DNA of 64,000 bases from Dyella lipolytica. GTDB taxonomy: Bacteria > Pseudomonadota > Gammaproteobacteria > Xanthomonadales > Rhodanobacteraceae. Positions 26,729-36,745 of the stretch are shown here, in pieces (the first letter of the stretch is position 1; every line of letters starts with the position of its first letter). Where the stretch lies: assembly GCF_030160075.1 (NCBI RefSeq), contig NZ_BSNQ01000009.1, positions 492,295 to 556,294 of the forward strand. The letters run 5' to 3'. The notes below the pieces were generated by a model, which saw nothing but the letters and a program-made list of their open reading frames with translations, had not been told where the DNA came from and did no database searches. The position numbers and the translations under genes are program-made.

Positions 26729-27895
26729 TCAACCGTGCAGAATTGATCGGACAGCGTCGACTACGCGCTCAACATCCGCATCTGACAGTGCGGGAGACAG
26801 CGGCAAACTTACGGTCTCACGCCCTAACTTCATAGCATTCGGCCATTGCTCCGGCCGCCAGCCGAAGCGCCGCTGGTAGTACGGATGCTCCGGAATAGAC
26901 AGGTAGTGCACGCCAGTCCCGATCCTCGCCACGTTCATGGCCTCAAGAAAATCGTCGCGCGCAATACCGCAACGCTGCGCGTCGAGCATAACGGTGTAAA
27001 GGTGCCGCCCATGGCGTGTTTCCGAGTCGGCCGGTGCCGGCAACCGAATAGGCAGCTGAGCAAAAGCCTGATCGTAGCGCCGCCAAATCTCGTCGCGGTG
27101 ACGCCAGCTTTCTTCGACGCGAGCGAGCTGATGCAGACCGATCGCGGCCTGCACGTCCATCATGTTGTATTTGAAACCGCACTCCACGACCTGGTAGTGC
27201 TTGTAGCCCTTATCACCAAATCGGTGCCAAGCGTCCTTACTCATTCCGTGCAGCGCCAAAACGCGTGCTCTGGCCACTTGCTCCTCACTACGCCCTAGGA
27301 TCATCCCCCCTTCACCCGTCGTGATGTTCTTTGTGACGTAAAAGCTAAAGCAGCCGAAGTCGCCGAAAGTGCCCAACGGCTGCCCGCGGTATTCGGATTC
27401 CACCGCATGCGCGCAATCCTCGATGACCACCAGTCCATATTTGCGAGCGACGGCCATGATCCGGTCCATCGCGCAGGGACGCCCAGCAAAGTGCACGGGC
27501 AAGATCGCCCGCGTGCGCGGTGTAATGGCCGCCTCGATCGCGTCTGGATCGATGTTTTGGGTTACGGGATCGACATCGGCCAACACAGGTACCAAACCTG
27601 CGTGAAGGATGGCGTTGACGGTGGCGCAGAACGTCAATGGCGTCGTGATGACTTCCGAACCCGGTTCAATGCCGGCCGCCAACATGCTTACATGCAATGC
27701 CGCCGTGCAGGAATTGACCGCAGCGGCTCTCTCGTGCTGCACGCCGCGGAAGATCGCAAAGTCCCGCTCGAGTTGCGCAACGCGGGGGCCGGTACCGAGC
27801 CAACCGGACCGCAGGCAAGCCACCACCTCGGCGATTTCTGCCTCATCGATTTGGGGAGCGCCGAATACCAGGAATGGTGACCGTGTTTGATCCAT
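26729..27895 (-). CDS. DegT/DnrJ/EryC1/StrS-family sugar aminotransferase
   Basis: A 388-residue PLP enzyme. The Schiff-base lysine lies in CFSFYVTKNITTGEGG, and the PLP-contacting Asp in VVIEDCAHAVESEYRG. Other family signs are LRSGWLGTGPRV and AVNSCTAALHVSMLAAGI. Members transaminate keto-sugar nucleotides to amino sugars such as perosamine, Qui3N, Qui4N or bacillosamine precursors. No dehydratase or acetyltransferase partner is directly adjacent, so the sugar cannot be named. It is the first gene of the variable locus after etfA. Start ATG 27895 is used; a TTG two codons upstream is possible. Confidence 0.9.
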   Translation of the reverse strand: MDQTRSPFLVFGAPQIDEAEIAEVVACLRSGWLGTGPRVAQLERDFAIFRGVQHERAAAVNSCTAALHVSMLAAGIEPGSEVITTPLTFCATVNAILHAGLVPVLADVDPVTQNIDPDAIEAAITPRTRAILPVHFAGRPCAMDRIMAVARKYGLVVIEDCAHAVESEYRGQPLGTFGDFGCFSFYVTKNITTGEGGMILGRSEEQVARARVLALHGMSKDAWHRFGDKGYKHYQVVECGFKYNMMDVQAAIGLHQLARVEESWRHRDEIWRRYDQAFAQLPIRLPAPADSETRHGRHLYTVMLDAQRCGIARDDFLEAMNVARIGTGVHYLSIPEHPYYQRRFGWRPEQWPNAMKLGRETVSLPLSPALSDADVERVVDAVRSILHG

Positions 27896-28287
27896 GTTCA
27901 ATCCGTCTTAGTGGAGCGTGGGCAGATTTTGTGTAACCGGGATTGAGGCACAGCTCAGGGAGCCGCCCCAACTGGATCGTAAAACGTTCGGGGCGACCTA
28001 CCAATCGCAGATCGGTGACCTTTGCTTCTTGCTGATGTCGCAAAACACCTTGTTGAGGGTCGATGAGCGCCTCATCGCTCGAAAATACATCTCAGCGCCC
28101 GGTTACTTTGCGCAGACCCAACTTCATCGACCCGATGGCGCTGGTCGGATAGATCGACCTGCCTATCTTCGGTGGGTAGTCAAAGAAAACGGGATCACGC
28201 GCAGTCAACTACGCCGCGAGGATTGCTACTAGTTGACGCTTACCCATGCGGTGGCAGCTACCGATCAATGGGTCGTTTACACAAAAT
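27896..28287. other. Intergenic region, 392 bases
   Basis: This is the upstream region of the aminotransferase gene and downstream region of the sulfotransferase gene. An open frame at 27918-28232 (+) gives a polar 104-residue peptide with no recognisable family and no ribosome site. I see no repeat or terminator; a degraded gene is possible. Confidence 0.5.
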
Positions 28288-29541
28288 CTACGGCACATCC
28301 GCATTCCGAAAGGTATTTTTTAGCTTATGCAGACCTGCATCGCCCGCACGACGATGCCAACCGCACCTATGGATCATCCCAATCACAAAGCTACGAAGGC
28401 CTGCCCGACGCAGGGTCACATAGAAAGCTAAACCCGCTACCGCTCCCACCAGCCAGACCGCATTCTGAAAGTTCATTTGCCACCACCCGTAGCGCAGCAC
28501 TCCAGGTGCAGTCGCGACCAGCGCCAACAAGAAATAGCACACCAATATCAGGCCACAACGGTCCAAGCGCTTGCTCAGTTTGCAAACCTTTTCTTGACCA
28601 AGCGCATATTCGGTATCGAGCTCGGACATAAATGCCACGCGCCGGTCGAAACGTGCTTTCAAGTCTGCTAGTTCCCCAGGCGATAGCGGACCTTCTTCAA
28701 ATGGTCGTTGCAACTGTTCGCTCAACCGAATCGCTTGTTCGACGACGGCAGGATTAGTCCTAGGATCAACGGCACAAAAACCATTGGGGACTTCGGAACT
28801 GTTGATCCGACGCGCCAATGGCTCGATGCAGGGCGCCATGAACGGTTCGCCCAAAAACTCGAGCACACCCCGAATTGCCCATTCCGGCCGGTGCACCAAG
28901 TCGTCGTAGCGCAAGCGGTGCACCACCCGCGGACCCAGCGCGCGTTCGGCTTGTACACATGCCTGAACGGTACGCAGCCAATACTCGTATGCTTGTTGTT
29001 CCGTCTTCACAAGCTCCTTGCATGCACTCTGCTTGAAATTCAACATCGAATCTACGACAGAGCGTACGTCTCGTACGATATGCACGAAGCGCGCATGTGG
29101 AAACAATAGCGTGAGTCCATAGATGTAGAACGAATACTCGGGTGTGCCGTCGACCCAGCGTGATTTCGGTTCGACATCCGATCGCGAAATGTTGAAAGCC
29201 GAATCAACCTGAGCCGGATTCTCTCTAGCAGAACGCTTGCAGTTTTGCTCCTGCCGAGGACGATGCCGATGGATCATGGCATCGATCGCATCGCCGAACG
29301 TCTTGAAGAAAGCCTCGCGGTCGACGCCCAGCGCTGTTAGTTGAGAGCGATCCCCGTGCTGGTTGCCGGTTTGATATCGAACACCAGTACCTATAGCGAA
29401 CTCCCCCATCCACCCGGACTCTTCCTGCGGGAGAATATTGGCATGCTGACCTAGGCACCAGGTAAGGATGCTGGTGCCGGATCGCGGCGAACCGACCACA
29501 AAAATCGGCCCTTGATGATGGTTTGCCTCAATTTCAGACAC
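28288..29541 (-). CDS. Sulfotransferase with C-terminal membrane segments
   Basis: A 417-residue protein. The PAPS 5'-phosphosulfate loop is at the N-terminus (FVVGSPRSGTSILTW), and the 3'-phosphate-binding region is HARFVHIVRDVRSVVDSML. These place it in the sulfotransferase superfamily. After about residue 320 come two hydrophobic segments (CGLILVCYFLLALVATAPGV and NAVWLVGAVAGLAFYVTL), which should anchor the enzyme at the membrane. It probably sulfates a sugar or lipid-linked glycan. PAPS would come from cysD-cysNC, four kilobases away. The start is GTG with GGGGA nine bases upstream. Monocistronic by spacing. Confidence 0.85.
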   Translation of the reverse strand: MSEIEANHHQGPIFVVGSPRSGTSILTWCLGQHANILPQEESGWMGEFAIGTGVRYQTGNQHGDRSQLTALGVDREAFFKTFGDAIDAMIHRHRPRQEQNCKRSARENPAQVDSAFNISRSDVEPKSRWVDGTPEYSFYIYGLTLLFPHARFVHIVRDVRSVVDSMLNFKQSACKELVKTEQQAYEYWLRTVQACVQAERALGPRVVHRLRYDDLVHRPEWAIRGVLEFLGEPFMAPCIEPLARRINSSEVPNGFCAVDPRTNPAVVEQAIRLSEQLQRPFEEGPLSPGELADLKARFDRRVAFMSELDTEYALGQEKVCKLSKRLDRCGLILVCYFLLALVATAPGVLRYGWWQMNFQNAVWLVGAVAGLAFYVTLRRAGLRSFVIGMIHRCGWHRRAGDAGLHKLKNTFRNADVP

Positions 29542-29990
29542 CGATTTGGTCCCCAGAAGTAGGTCAAGTTCCCTGATCGATCCCCCTCGCAGAGAATACC
29601 CCTGGTGCCAACCTCCCTGAAGCCGCGCACTTTATTCCCTAGCAAAGCGACATATTGTCAGTTTGGCGCAAGCTTATAGCCTTTCGAAAACACCTAGCAA
29701 CCTGTTCCAGGACAACGGTCTATTGAATGTTGCCGCGAAGGTACCTGGGAATGACCCTATGGCCTTGCATTTTGACGTCGTTTTCATGCCTACTTTGTAA
29801 GCAACGTGATGGTTCAGTAAAAAGCACGTGAGCGTTCAGTGACGAACAGTCCACGATGACCTACAGGGAGGTGCGGGTTCCAGCAATCCTGAGATTGAAT
29901 TGACGATCAGCAACGATCAAGACCTGTCACCGCGGCGGGGTTGCCCGGGGGCAGAGTCTTTCTTTCAGTAACAAACCAATGGGGGAATTC
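29542..29990. other. Divergent intergenic region, 449 bases
   Basis: It separates the sulfotransferase gene (minus) from the S53 peptidase gene (plus) and should hold both promoters. It is A+T-richer than the early part of the window. No gene, hairpin with T-tract or repeat was found. Confidence 0.5.
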
Positions 29991-32900
29991 ATGTCTACAT
30001 TCAGGAGCGGGCCTCGGTCCGCCAGAGCGGCGTTTGCGCTCGTAGCGCTATTACCGCTGGGAGTGCACGCAGCTGGTGCGCAGGTAGCCAACTACTATCC
30101 GAACTACGCGTCGGACACGGCCAGGATCACTGGCGCGATTGACACCTCGAAACGGGTGTCGGTGGGAGAAAAGCCGCAATTGGCCGTCTCTGCCCAAGAC
30201 ACCGGTGCATTGCCTTCCACGCAAGCAATCCACAACGTAACTCTGCTGCTCAAGCGCAGCGCTGCCAAACAGCAGCAGTTCGATGCCTACGTCCATGCGC
30301 TGAGCAATCCCAGTTCGCCATACTTTCATCACTGGCTTACGGCAGCCCAGATCGGCAGCCTGTTCGGCCCAGCCCAGTCCGACATTGACCAAGTCAAGCA
30401 GTGGCTGCAGGCCCAAGGCCTCCAAGTCACCTCCGTCTCTCCGACCGGCATGATGATTCACTTCTCCGGTAACGCCGCCACCGTCGGCAACGCCTTCCAT
30501 ACTTCGTTGCACAGTTACGTGGTCAACGGCGAAAAGCATTTCGCCAACAACAGCGCGCAGCAAATTCCTGCGGCACTCGCCACCGTGGTGACGGGCGCGA
30601 CCTCGTTGAGCAATTTCTTCCCCAAGCCCCAGCATATCGATGTCGGTGCGGTGAGCCGAGACAAGCAGACCGGCAAATGGAAAACCGTCGCCAAGGCTAG
30701 CGGATCACCCCAATTTACGACGCCGTCTCAGCCTCCGGGGCAAACCGCCCAGACGGTCTATGACGTGGCGCCGGCTGACTTTGACGCAATCTACAATGTC
30801 ACGCCGCTGTGGAACGCGAGTACTCCCATCCGCGGCGCTGGACAGACCCTGGCGGTGCTGGAACGCACCGACGTACTACCTAACGATGTCCAGGGATTCC
30901 GCAGCGTTTTTCTGCCCGCCAATGCAGCGGGTACGGTCAGTTACATACATCCGTTAAAAAGTGCCAGCGATACAACCTGCACCGATCCCGGCACCAATGC
31001 CGACGAGAGCGAGGCAGCTCTGGACACCGAGTGGGTAGGTGCGGCAGCGCCCGATGCGAACATCGTCTTCGCTTCGTGCAATGACGCCAATAGCGCGACC
31101 TTCGGACCGTTCACCGCGGCAGAAAACCTGCTCACTGGTTACACCACGCCGGTGCCTGCCGTCTTCAGCTTGAGCTACGGCGAATGTGAAGTCGACGGGC
31201 TGATGGATGGGACAGCACAGGAAGCCGCTACGCTATGGGAGCAGGCCGCAGCACAGGGCGTGACCGTATTTGTATCGACGGGCGACTCCGGCTCGGCCGG
31301 CTGTGACGATAACCGACTCGTTGCCCATGAAGGCGCTGCGGTCAACAGCATGGCCTCGACACCATTCAACGTTGCCGTGGGCGGCACCGATTTCAACGAC
31401 TTCAACAACTACAGCGCGTATTGGAACTCCAACAACTCGACGCTCAACCAATCGGCGTTCGGCTATATCCCGGAAATGACCTGGAACGATACGTGCGCCA
31501 GCAACGTGCTATACGGCCTGCTCGGCTATAGCAACGGCGTGCAGGCGTGTAACAGCAGCGTAGGCCAGAATTTCCTGGGTACTGGTGGCGGCAGCGGCGG
31601 CTCGAGCCTGATCTGGTCCCAGCCGATATGGCAGACAGGTATCAATGGGTCCACCAATTTCGGGACACGCATGCTCCCGGACATATCGCTGTTTGCCGCC
31701 AACGGCCTGTATGGTCATGCGCTGATTTATTGCATGTCCGATGCCAGCGAAGTCCAGCAAGCAGGAGTGACCTGTAGCTATAACATCCCCGAAAACGTCT
31801 TCTTCAACAGTGCCGGCGGTACGTCATTCGCGGCACCGGCCATGGCGGGCATCCAGGCACTGATCAATCAGGCGAGTGGACAGAACAGCGGCAACATCCT
31901 GCCAGCCTTGTACAACATCGCGGCCAAGGAATATGGCACGAACGCATCGCCGAACAGGTCGATGTTGAGCACCTGCAATTCCGGTAGTAGCGCGGGTAGC
32001 TCTTGTGTGTTCAACAACGTCACTGTGGGCAACAACGACGTGCCATGCGCGCAGGGATCCAACGATTGTTATACCGGTCCGAGCGTCGAGACCTATGGCG
32101 TCGTCAGCGCAGGCGGCTCCGCGGAGCTTGCACCAGCATGGAATGCTAATTCCGGCTACAGCCTGGCAACCGGACTGGGTAGCGTCAACGTTACCAACCT
32201 GGTGAACGCACTAACGACGTTCTACAAGCCGTTCCAAAACGGTTACGTTGCGCCGTATGACTTCCTGGCCCCCACCAACGGTGCGGAAGCCGATGGTTTC
32301 AGCGATATTGCCTTGGTGAATCCCACGACAGGGGTATTCACCCAGCTGGCCATGAAGGGCAGTGTCGTACTGGAAAACGTCTCGCAATCCGTACCCGCCG
32401 GTTACACGATCGGCGCCGTCGGCGAATTCTTTGCAGCCAGCGCCGCCACAAACAACACGGTTGGTTTCAAAATCGGCGGCCTGGCATGGACCGGACCGGA
32501 CGACCAGCTCTGGGTCTACCTTTCCAATGGAACAGGCGGTGCGAACGGTTACACCTACTTGAAGGTCGGTAACCCTTATGCGGCTGGATGGACCTTAGTA
32601 GGAGCCGGCAATTTCGACGGCAGTGGCTCCGATGAGCTGTTCTGGTGGAATAGCAGCACTGGCCAGATCGAGTGGTGGGACCTGACCGCACCGGCCGCAG
32701 GTACCGGCTTTGCCGCCGCCACTCCGCATGCTTTTACGGTGGCTACCGGCTACGTACCTCACCTGGCAGACGTCAACGGCGATGGTTATGTCGACATCGT
32801 CTGGACCAACACTTCCAACAACAGCGTCTACGTCTGGACCAATAACCAGCACGGCAGCTTCACCAACACAACGATCCAGAACCACCCCGCCGGCTTTACC

Positions 32901-33281
32901 TTGTTCGGCGCCGGTGACGTGACTGGCACTGGCAGGACGGCACTGTTCTGGACGAACCCGGCGGCCAACCAGATGATGGTGTGGAACATGAATGGCGCCA
33001 CCATCGCCTCTCAGACGACGTTTAACATCGCTGCCGGTTACACGATAGCGAGCATCGCCGATTACAACGGCGACGGCCTGGCCGACATCCTCTGGGTTGG
33101 AACCGCTGGCGATGTGTACGATTGGTTCAGCGACGGCAACGGTAGTTTCTACTCGCAACGGGTGGCCGATGCGGCCGGCAGTCCGCTGGTGATTCCGGCG
33201 GGAGCCCAGATCCAGGCAAACCGTCTGCAAGGCGGCAAAGCCGTCACCGCGCTAAATACGTCTGTGGGCGTCAGCCACTAA
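29991..33281 (+). CDS. Secreted S53 (sedolisin/kumamolisin-type) serine-carboxyl peptidase with FG-GAP-like repeats
   Basis: A 1096-residue exported protein. A signal peptide (AAFALVALLPLGVHAAGAQ) is followed by a pro-kumamolisin activation domain (about residues 45-200; SPYFHHWLTAAQIGSLFGPA). The S53 catalytic domain spans about 250-740: the Glu/Asp pair lies in ADESEAALDTEWVGAA, the oxyanion Asp region in FVSTGDSGSAGCDD, and the catalytic Ser (near 611) in AGGTSFAAPAMAG. About 350 C-terminal residues hold FG-GAP/VCBS-like repeats (ADVNGDGYVDIVWTN, ADYNGDGLADILWVG). S53 enzymes are acid-active endopeptidases. It has its own terminator and no co-directional neighbour. ATG 29991 has GGGGGA upstream; an in-frame ATG at 29979 is the alternative. 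Confidence 0.92.
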   Translation: MSTFRSGPRSARAAFALVALLPLGVHAAGAQVANYYPNYASDTARITGAIDTSKRVSVGEKPQLAVSAQDTGALPSTQAIHNVTLLLKRSAAKQQQFDAYVHALSNPSSPYFHHWLTAAQIGSLFGPAQSDIDQVKQWLQAQGLQVTSVSPTGMMIHFSGNAATVGNAFHTSLHSYVVNGEKHFANNSAQQIPAALATVVTGATSLSNFFPKPQHIDVGAVSRDKQTGKWKTVAKASGSPQFTTPSQPPGQTAQTVYDVAPADFDAIYNVTPLWNASTPIRGAGQTLAVLERTDVLPNDVQGFRSVFLPANAAGTVSYIHPLKSASDTTCTDPGTNADESEAALDTEWVGAAAPDANIVFASCNDANSATFGPFTAAENLLTGYTTPVPAVFSLSYGECEVDGLMDGTAQEAATLWEQAAAQGVTVFVSTGDSGSAGCDDNRLVAHEGAAVNSMASTPFNVAVGGTDFNDFNNYSAYWNSNNSTLNQSAFGYIPEMTWNDTCASNVLYGLLGYSNGVQACNSSVGQNFLGTGGGSGGSSLIWSQPIWQTGINGSTNFGTRMLPDISLFAANGLYGHALIYCMSDASEVQQAGVTCSYNIPENVFFNSAGGTSFAAPAMAGIQALINQASGQNSGNILPALYNIAAKEYGTNASPNRSMLSTCNSGSSAGSSCVFNNVTVGNNDVPCAQGSNDCYTGPSVETYGVVSAGGSAELAPAWNANSGYSLATGLGSVNVTNLVNALTTFYKPFQNGYVAPYDFLAPTNGAEADGFSDIALVNPTTGVFTQLAMKGSVVLENVSQSVPAGYTIGAVGEFFAASAATNNTVGFKIGGLAWTGPDDQLWVYLSNGTGGANGYTYLKVGNPYAAGWTLVGAGNFDGSGSDELFWWNSSTGQIEWWDLTAPAAGTGFAAATPHAFTVATGYVPHLADVNGDGYVDIVWTNTSNNSVYVWTNNQHGSFTNTTIQNHPAGFTLFGAGDVTGTGRTALFWTNPAANQMMVWNMNGATIASQTTFNIAAGYTIASIADYNGDGLADILWVGTAGDVYDWFSDGNGSFYSQRVADAAGSPLVIPAGAQIQANRLQGGKAVTALNTSVGVSH

Positions 33282-33308
33282 GACGCTTTGGCAAGTGTGT
33301 TGTAAATA

Positions 33309-33345
33309 AAGAGGCCGGACAGCGATGTCCGGCCTCTTTTTCGTT
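33309..33345. terminator. Bidirectional rho-independent terminator
   Basis: A 12-bp perfect stem (AGAGGCCGGACA / TGTCCGGCCTCT, loop GCGA) followed by TTTTT on the plus strand and TTTATTT on the minus strand. It ends the S53 peptidase gene and the convergent cysNC gene. Confidence 0.9.
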
Positions 33346-33366
33346 ACCGTCCGGGATCGGTGAGAC

Positions 33367-35235
33367 TCATCCTGCCCCTGTAGGGTCAGAGTCATGTATC
33401 AATCGCTTTGCCAATACTTCAACCAACGATTCGATGGAACCACCACTTGTACGCAAATGCACATCCGGTGCGCTGGGAACCTCGTAGGGTGAATCAATAC
33501 CCGTGAAGTTGCTGATTTCGCCGGCCCTCGCTTTGCGATAGAGCCCCTTCGCATCGCGGCGCTCACATTCCTCCAGTGGCGTATCCACGAACACCTCCAT
33601 GAACTCACCTTCGGCAAACAAACCGCGGGCGAATTCACGTTCGCTCTCAAACGGCGAGATCACGCAAACCAGCACTATCAACCCTGCGTCGACCATCAGG
33701 TGCGCCACTTCAGCGACGCGTCGCACGTTTTCAACGCGGGCTTCAGCAGTAAAACCCAGATCGCGGTTCAAGCCATGACGAAGATTGTCTCCATCCAGCA
33801 CGTACGTATGGTAGCCGCGCGCATTGAGGTGGCGCTCCAGAAGATTCGCGATAGTTGACTTGCCGGCGCCCGACAGGCCCGTGAACCACACGCATCGGGG
33901 CCGTTGCCCCTTGTTGCGCGCACGCGCCTGTTTGTTGATATCGAGATGCTGCCAGTGCACGTTGGTCGCACGGTGCAAGGCAAAATCCAGCATGCCGCAA
34001 GCCACCGTGGCATGGCTGTGCCGATCGATCAGAATAAAGCCACCCAGAACATGGTTTGTTGCATAGGCTTCGAATGCAACCGGATGGTCGAGATCGATGT
34101 TGCAATATCCCACTTCGTTCAACGCGAGGCGATGAGCTGCGAGCGCAGCCTGCGTGTTCACATCGACTTTGTGTTTGATCGACGTAACGCGCGCATTCAC
34201 GGTGCGTGTTCCGATCTTGAGCCAGTAGCTGCGGTTGGGCAGCAATGCCTCGTCACCCATCCACAGCAGATGCGCTGCGAACTGATCCGCTTCGGGTGCC
34301 GGACGCACAGCATCGGCGATAACGTCGCCTCGGCTTATGTCGATCTCGCGGTCCAGGGTTAACGTCACCGCTTGCCCCGCATGGGCCTCAGGCATTTCCC
34401 CCGTGGCTGTGATGATCCGCGCCACGCGCGCCTGATGCGTACCCGGCTGAACGACAACCTCGTCGCCGGCCCTGATGCGACCACCACAAATCGTCCCGGC
34501 AAAACCTCTGAAGTTCTGGTCGGGACGGTTGACCCATTGCACAGGCATGCGAAAGTCGGCGGACTGCACCGGATCGACACTTATGGTTTCCAGTATGTCC
34601 AGCAATGTCGATCCGGCGTACCAGGGCATGTGTATGGACGGCGAGCTAACATTGTCGCCACCAAGTGCGCTGACCGGCAGCCCGTATACCGCGCCAATAC
34701 CTAGCTGACTGGCCAATTCGCGGTAGTCGGCGTAGATCGATTCGTAGACGGCCTGGCTATAGTCGACCAGATCCATCTTGTTCACTGCGAGCACCACTTT
34801 ACGAATACCGAGCAATGCGCAGATATAGGTGTGCCGCCGCGTCTGTGTCAGTAGTCCCTTGCGTGCATCCACCAAGACCACGGCCAAATCGGTATTCGAC
34901 GCGCCGGTAGCCATGTTGCGCGTGTATTGTTCGTGCCCCGGGCAATCGGCGACGATGAAGCTGCGTCGAGCACTGTGAAAATACCGATAGGCGACGTCAA
35001 TGGTGATACCTTGCTGCCGCTCGGCGTCCAATCCGTCCGTGAGCAAAGAAAAATCCAATACATCATCAGACTGATGCTGACGACGGCTGTCCCGTCGCAA
35101 CGCCTCGATCTGGTCGTCGGCCAGCGTGCCTACATCGTAAAGTAGCCGGCCGAGCAGCGTGCTTTTGCCGTCGTCCACGCTTCCGCAAGTAATGAAACGC
35201 AACAGGCTGTGTGTCGAAGCATCACCGGCGGCCAT
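33367..35235 (-). CDS. cysNC: Bifunctional ATP sulfurylase large subunit / APS kinase
   Basis: A 622-residue fusion. Residues 1-~430 are the GTPase subunit CysN: G1 loop [26 protein letters not shown], and NKMD. Residues ~440-622 are APS kinase (CysC): Walker [16 protein letters not shown] and [16 protein letters not shown]. With CysD it turns sulfate plus ATP into APS, then phosphorylates APS to PAPS. No PAPS reductase (cysH) or sulfite reductase gene is adjacent, and two sulfotransferases are in the same locus, so supply for sulfation is a reasonable inference, though assimilation cannot be excluded. Its start overlaps the cysD stop by one base (TAATG). Confidence 0.96.
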   Translation of the reverse strand: MAAGDASTHSLLRFITCGSVDDGKSTLLGRLLYDVGTLADDQIEALRRDSRRQHQSDDVLDFSLLTDGLDAERQQGITIDVAYRYFHSARRSFIVADCPGHEQYTRNMATGASNTDLAVVLVDARKGLLTQTRRHTYICALLGIRKVVLAVNKMDLVDYSQAVYESIYADYRELASQLGIGAVYGLPVSALGGDNVSSPSIHMPWYAGSTLLDILETISVDPVQSADFRMPVQWVNRPDQNFRGFAGTICGGRIRAGDEVVVQPGTHQARVARIITATGEMPEAHAGQAVTLTLDREIDISRGDVIADAVRPAPEADQFAAHLLWMGDEALLPNRSYWLKIGTRTVNARVTSIKHKVDVNTQAALAAHRLALNEVGYCNIDLDHPVAFEAYATNHVLGGFILIDRHSHATVACGMLDFALHRATNVHWQHLDINKQARARNKGQRPRCVWFTGLSGAGKSTIANLLERHLNARGYHTYVLDGDNLRHGLNRDLGFTAEARVENVRRVAEVAHLMVDAGLIVLVCVISPFESEREFARGLFAEGEFMEVFVDTPLEECERRDAKGLYRKARAGEISNFTGIDSPYEVPSAPDVHLRTSGGSIESLVEVLAKRLIHDSDPTGAG

Positions 35236-36140
35236 TAGAAATAACCTTCCTGCTTTTTGCGCTCCATCGATGCGGATGGATCGTGGTCAATCACCCGCCC
35301 TTGCCGTTCGGAGCTGCGTGACTGACTCATCTCGTCGATAACTGCATCCAGCGTATCGGCCGATGACTCCACGGCGCCTGTCAACGGATAGCAGCCAAGC
35401 GTGCGGAAACGAACTTTGCGTATTTCTATTTTCTCGCCAGCGCGCAGGACGAAGCGGTCATCGTCGACCATGATCAGCGATCCTTCCCTCTGCACTACAG
35501 GCCGTTCACACGCGAAATAAAGCGGTACGACAGGGATATTCTCGCGCTGGATGTAACGCCATATATCCATCTCTGTCCAGTTCGACAGCGGGAAAACACG
35601 CACGCTTTCACCGCTGTGAATATGGGTGTTATAGACGCTCCACAATTCGGGTCGCTGGCGCTTCGGGTCCCAGTGGTGCTGCGCGTTGCGAAAGGAAAAT
35701 ACGCGCTCTTTGGCACGGGCCTTTTCTTCGTCGCGCCGCGCACCGCCGATCGCAGCGTCGAATCGGTATTTGTCCAACGCCTGCTTGAGCGCCGCCGTCT
35801 TCATTACGTCGGTATGCACTGTCGCACCGTGAACCAGCGGTGATATGCCCTGTCGGATGCCATCTTCGTTGATGTGCACCAGCAACCTAACATCTCCTGC
35901 GGCCGCCACTCGATCGCGAAACGCGATCATCTCCCGAAATTTCCAGGTGGTATCGACGTGCAGCAAGGGAATCGGTGGAGGCGCGGGGTAAAACGCTTTA
36001 CGCAACACATGCAATAGGACGGAGGAGTCCTTGCCGATGGAGTACAGCATGACCGGTCGCTGGAAGCTTGCCATCACTTCTCGGAAGATGTGAATGCTTT
36101 CGGCTTCAAGCGCATCGAGATGAGAAAACGAGGTGTTCAT
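35235..36140 (-). CDS. cysD: ATP sulfurylase small subunit
   Basis: A 301-residue adenylyltransferase subunit of the PAPS-reductase-like fold. The PP-loop is [33 protein letters not shown] and the C-terminal [16 protein letters not shown] are family hallmarks. It uses GTP-driven CysN to make APS from sulfate and ATP in the cytoplasm. The ATG at 36140 matches the normal N-terminus ([17 protein letters not shown]). It leads a two-gene operon with cysNC. Confidence 0.96.
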   Translation of the reverse strand: MNTSFSHLDALEAESIHIFREVMASFQRPVMLYSIGKDSSVLLHVLRKAFYPAPPPIPLLHVDTTWKFREMIAFRDRVAAAGDVRLLVHINEDGIRQGISPLVHGATVHTDVMKTAALKQALDKYRFDAAIGGARRDEEKARAKERVFSFRNAQHHWDPKRQRPELWSVYNTHIHSGESVRVFPLSNWTEMDIWRYIQRENIPVVPLYFACERPVVQREGSLIMVDDDRFVLRAGEKIEIRKVRFRTLGCYPLTGAVESSADTLDAVIDEMSQSRSSERQGRVIDHDPSASMERKKQEGYF

Positions 36141-36745
36141 CAGTCCAATCGGCAAGTATTTCCCGGCAAAGCCGGGGCTTTATTGGGTGAGCCGTCAAAG
36201 AAGCTCATGAAAGCACGAGCCGCCTGAAGGCAGCTGGCTATAGCCCTTCTTTACCTAGTTGTAGCGCTCATTCTTTTTCTCCTTGGTTCTGCATGTAGAT
36301 CCTTGCCATCACCTCTTCCCGCATAGGTCAAACCTTCAGGAGTCCCTCGACTGACCCGAGGATTCCCTCACGTTATGTTCCCGGGATCCGATTTTGCCAT
36401 GCTAGCGCCACATATGGCGGCTGCGGCGGGCCGGTCAGCTTACGTCCTGGAGCGCTGTTGCACAGCCCCAAGGGACTCGGGTATCTTCATCCAGGTGTGA
36501 AATTTAAAAATGAAACGGGCTGGATCTGGTCAACGGATCCAAATATGTGTGCAGGGGCACCGGAACGCTCAGAGCTCTCGCCGTCCCGTCCGAACGTATA
36601 TATATAGCCTCGCCCAAACACGCGTTTTCCACCACCCCGGCTTGGCCACAACCCACAAATGATGCCTGCCAACAGCGCTTAGTGCTGTCGTATCATTGCG
36701 GATGTTGCCAAGTGGCAGAGTTGTATCGAGAGCCCAACTAAGCAT
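36141..36745. other. Divergent intergenic region, about 600 bases
   Basis: It lies between cysD (minus) and the FkbH-like gene (plus) and should hold promoters for both. It contains the hairpin described next and an alternating TA run near 36600. Open frames inside it do not resemble proteins. Confidence 0.55.
36162..36176. promoter_or_regulatory. Hairpin in the cysD leader
   Basis: CCCGGC, loop AAA, GCCGGG, with its near edge about 22 bases upstream of the cysD start. On the plus strand it is followed by GGCTTTATT and would look like a terminator, but no plus-strand gene ends here. It could act in the cysD mRNA leader. Confidence 0.4.

Noticed and set aside
27918-28232. 104-residue plus-strand open frame between aminotransferase and sulfotransferase genes
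   Set aside because: It lacks a ribosome site and recognisable motifs, and it covers the expected promoter region of the aminotransferase gene.
36690-36745. tRNA-like stretch before the FkbH gene
   Set aside because: It does not form the acceptor and T-arm pairing or carry GTTCRA in the right place.
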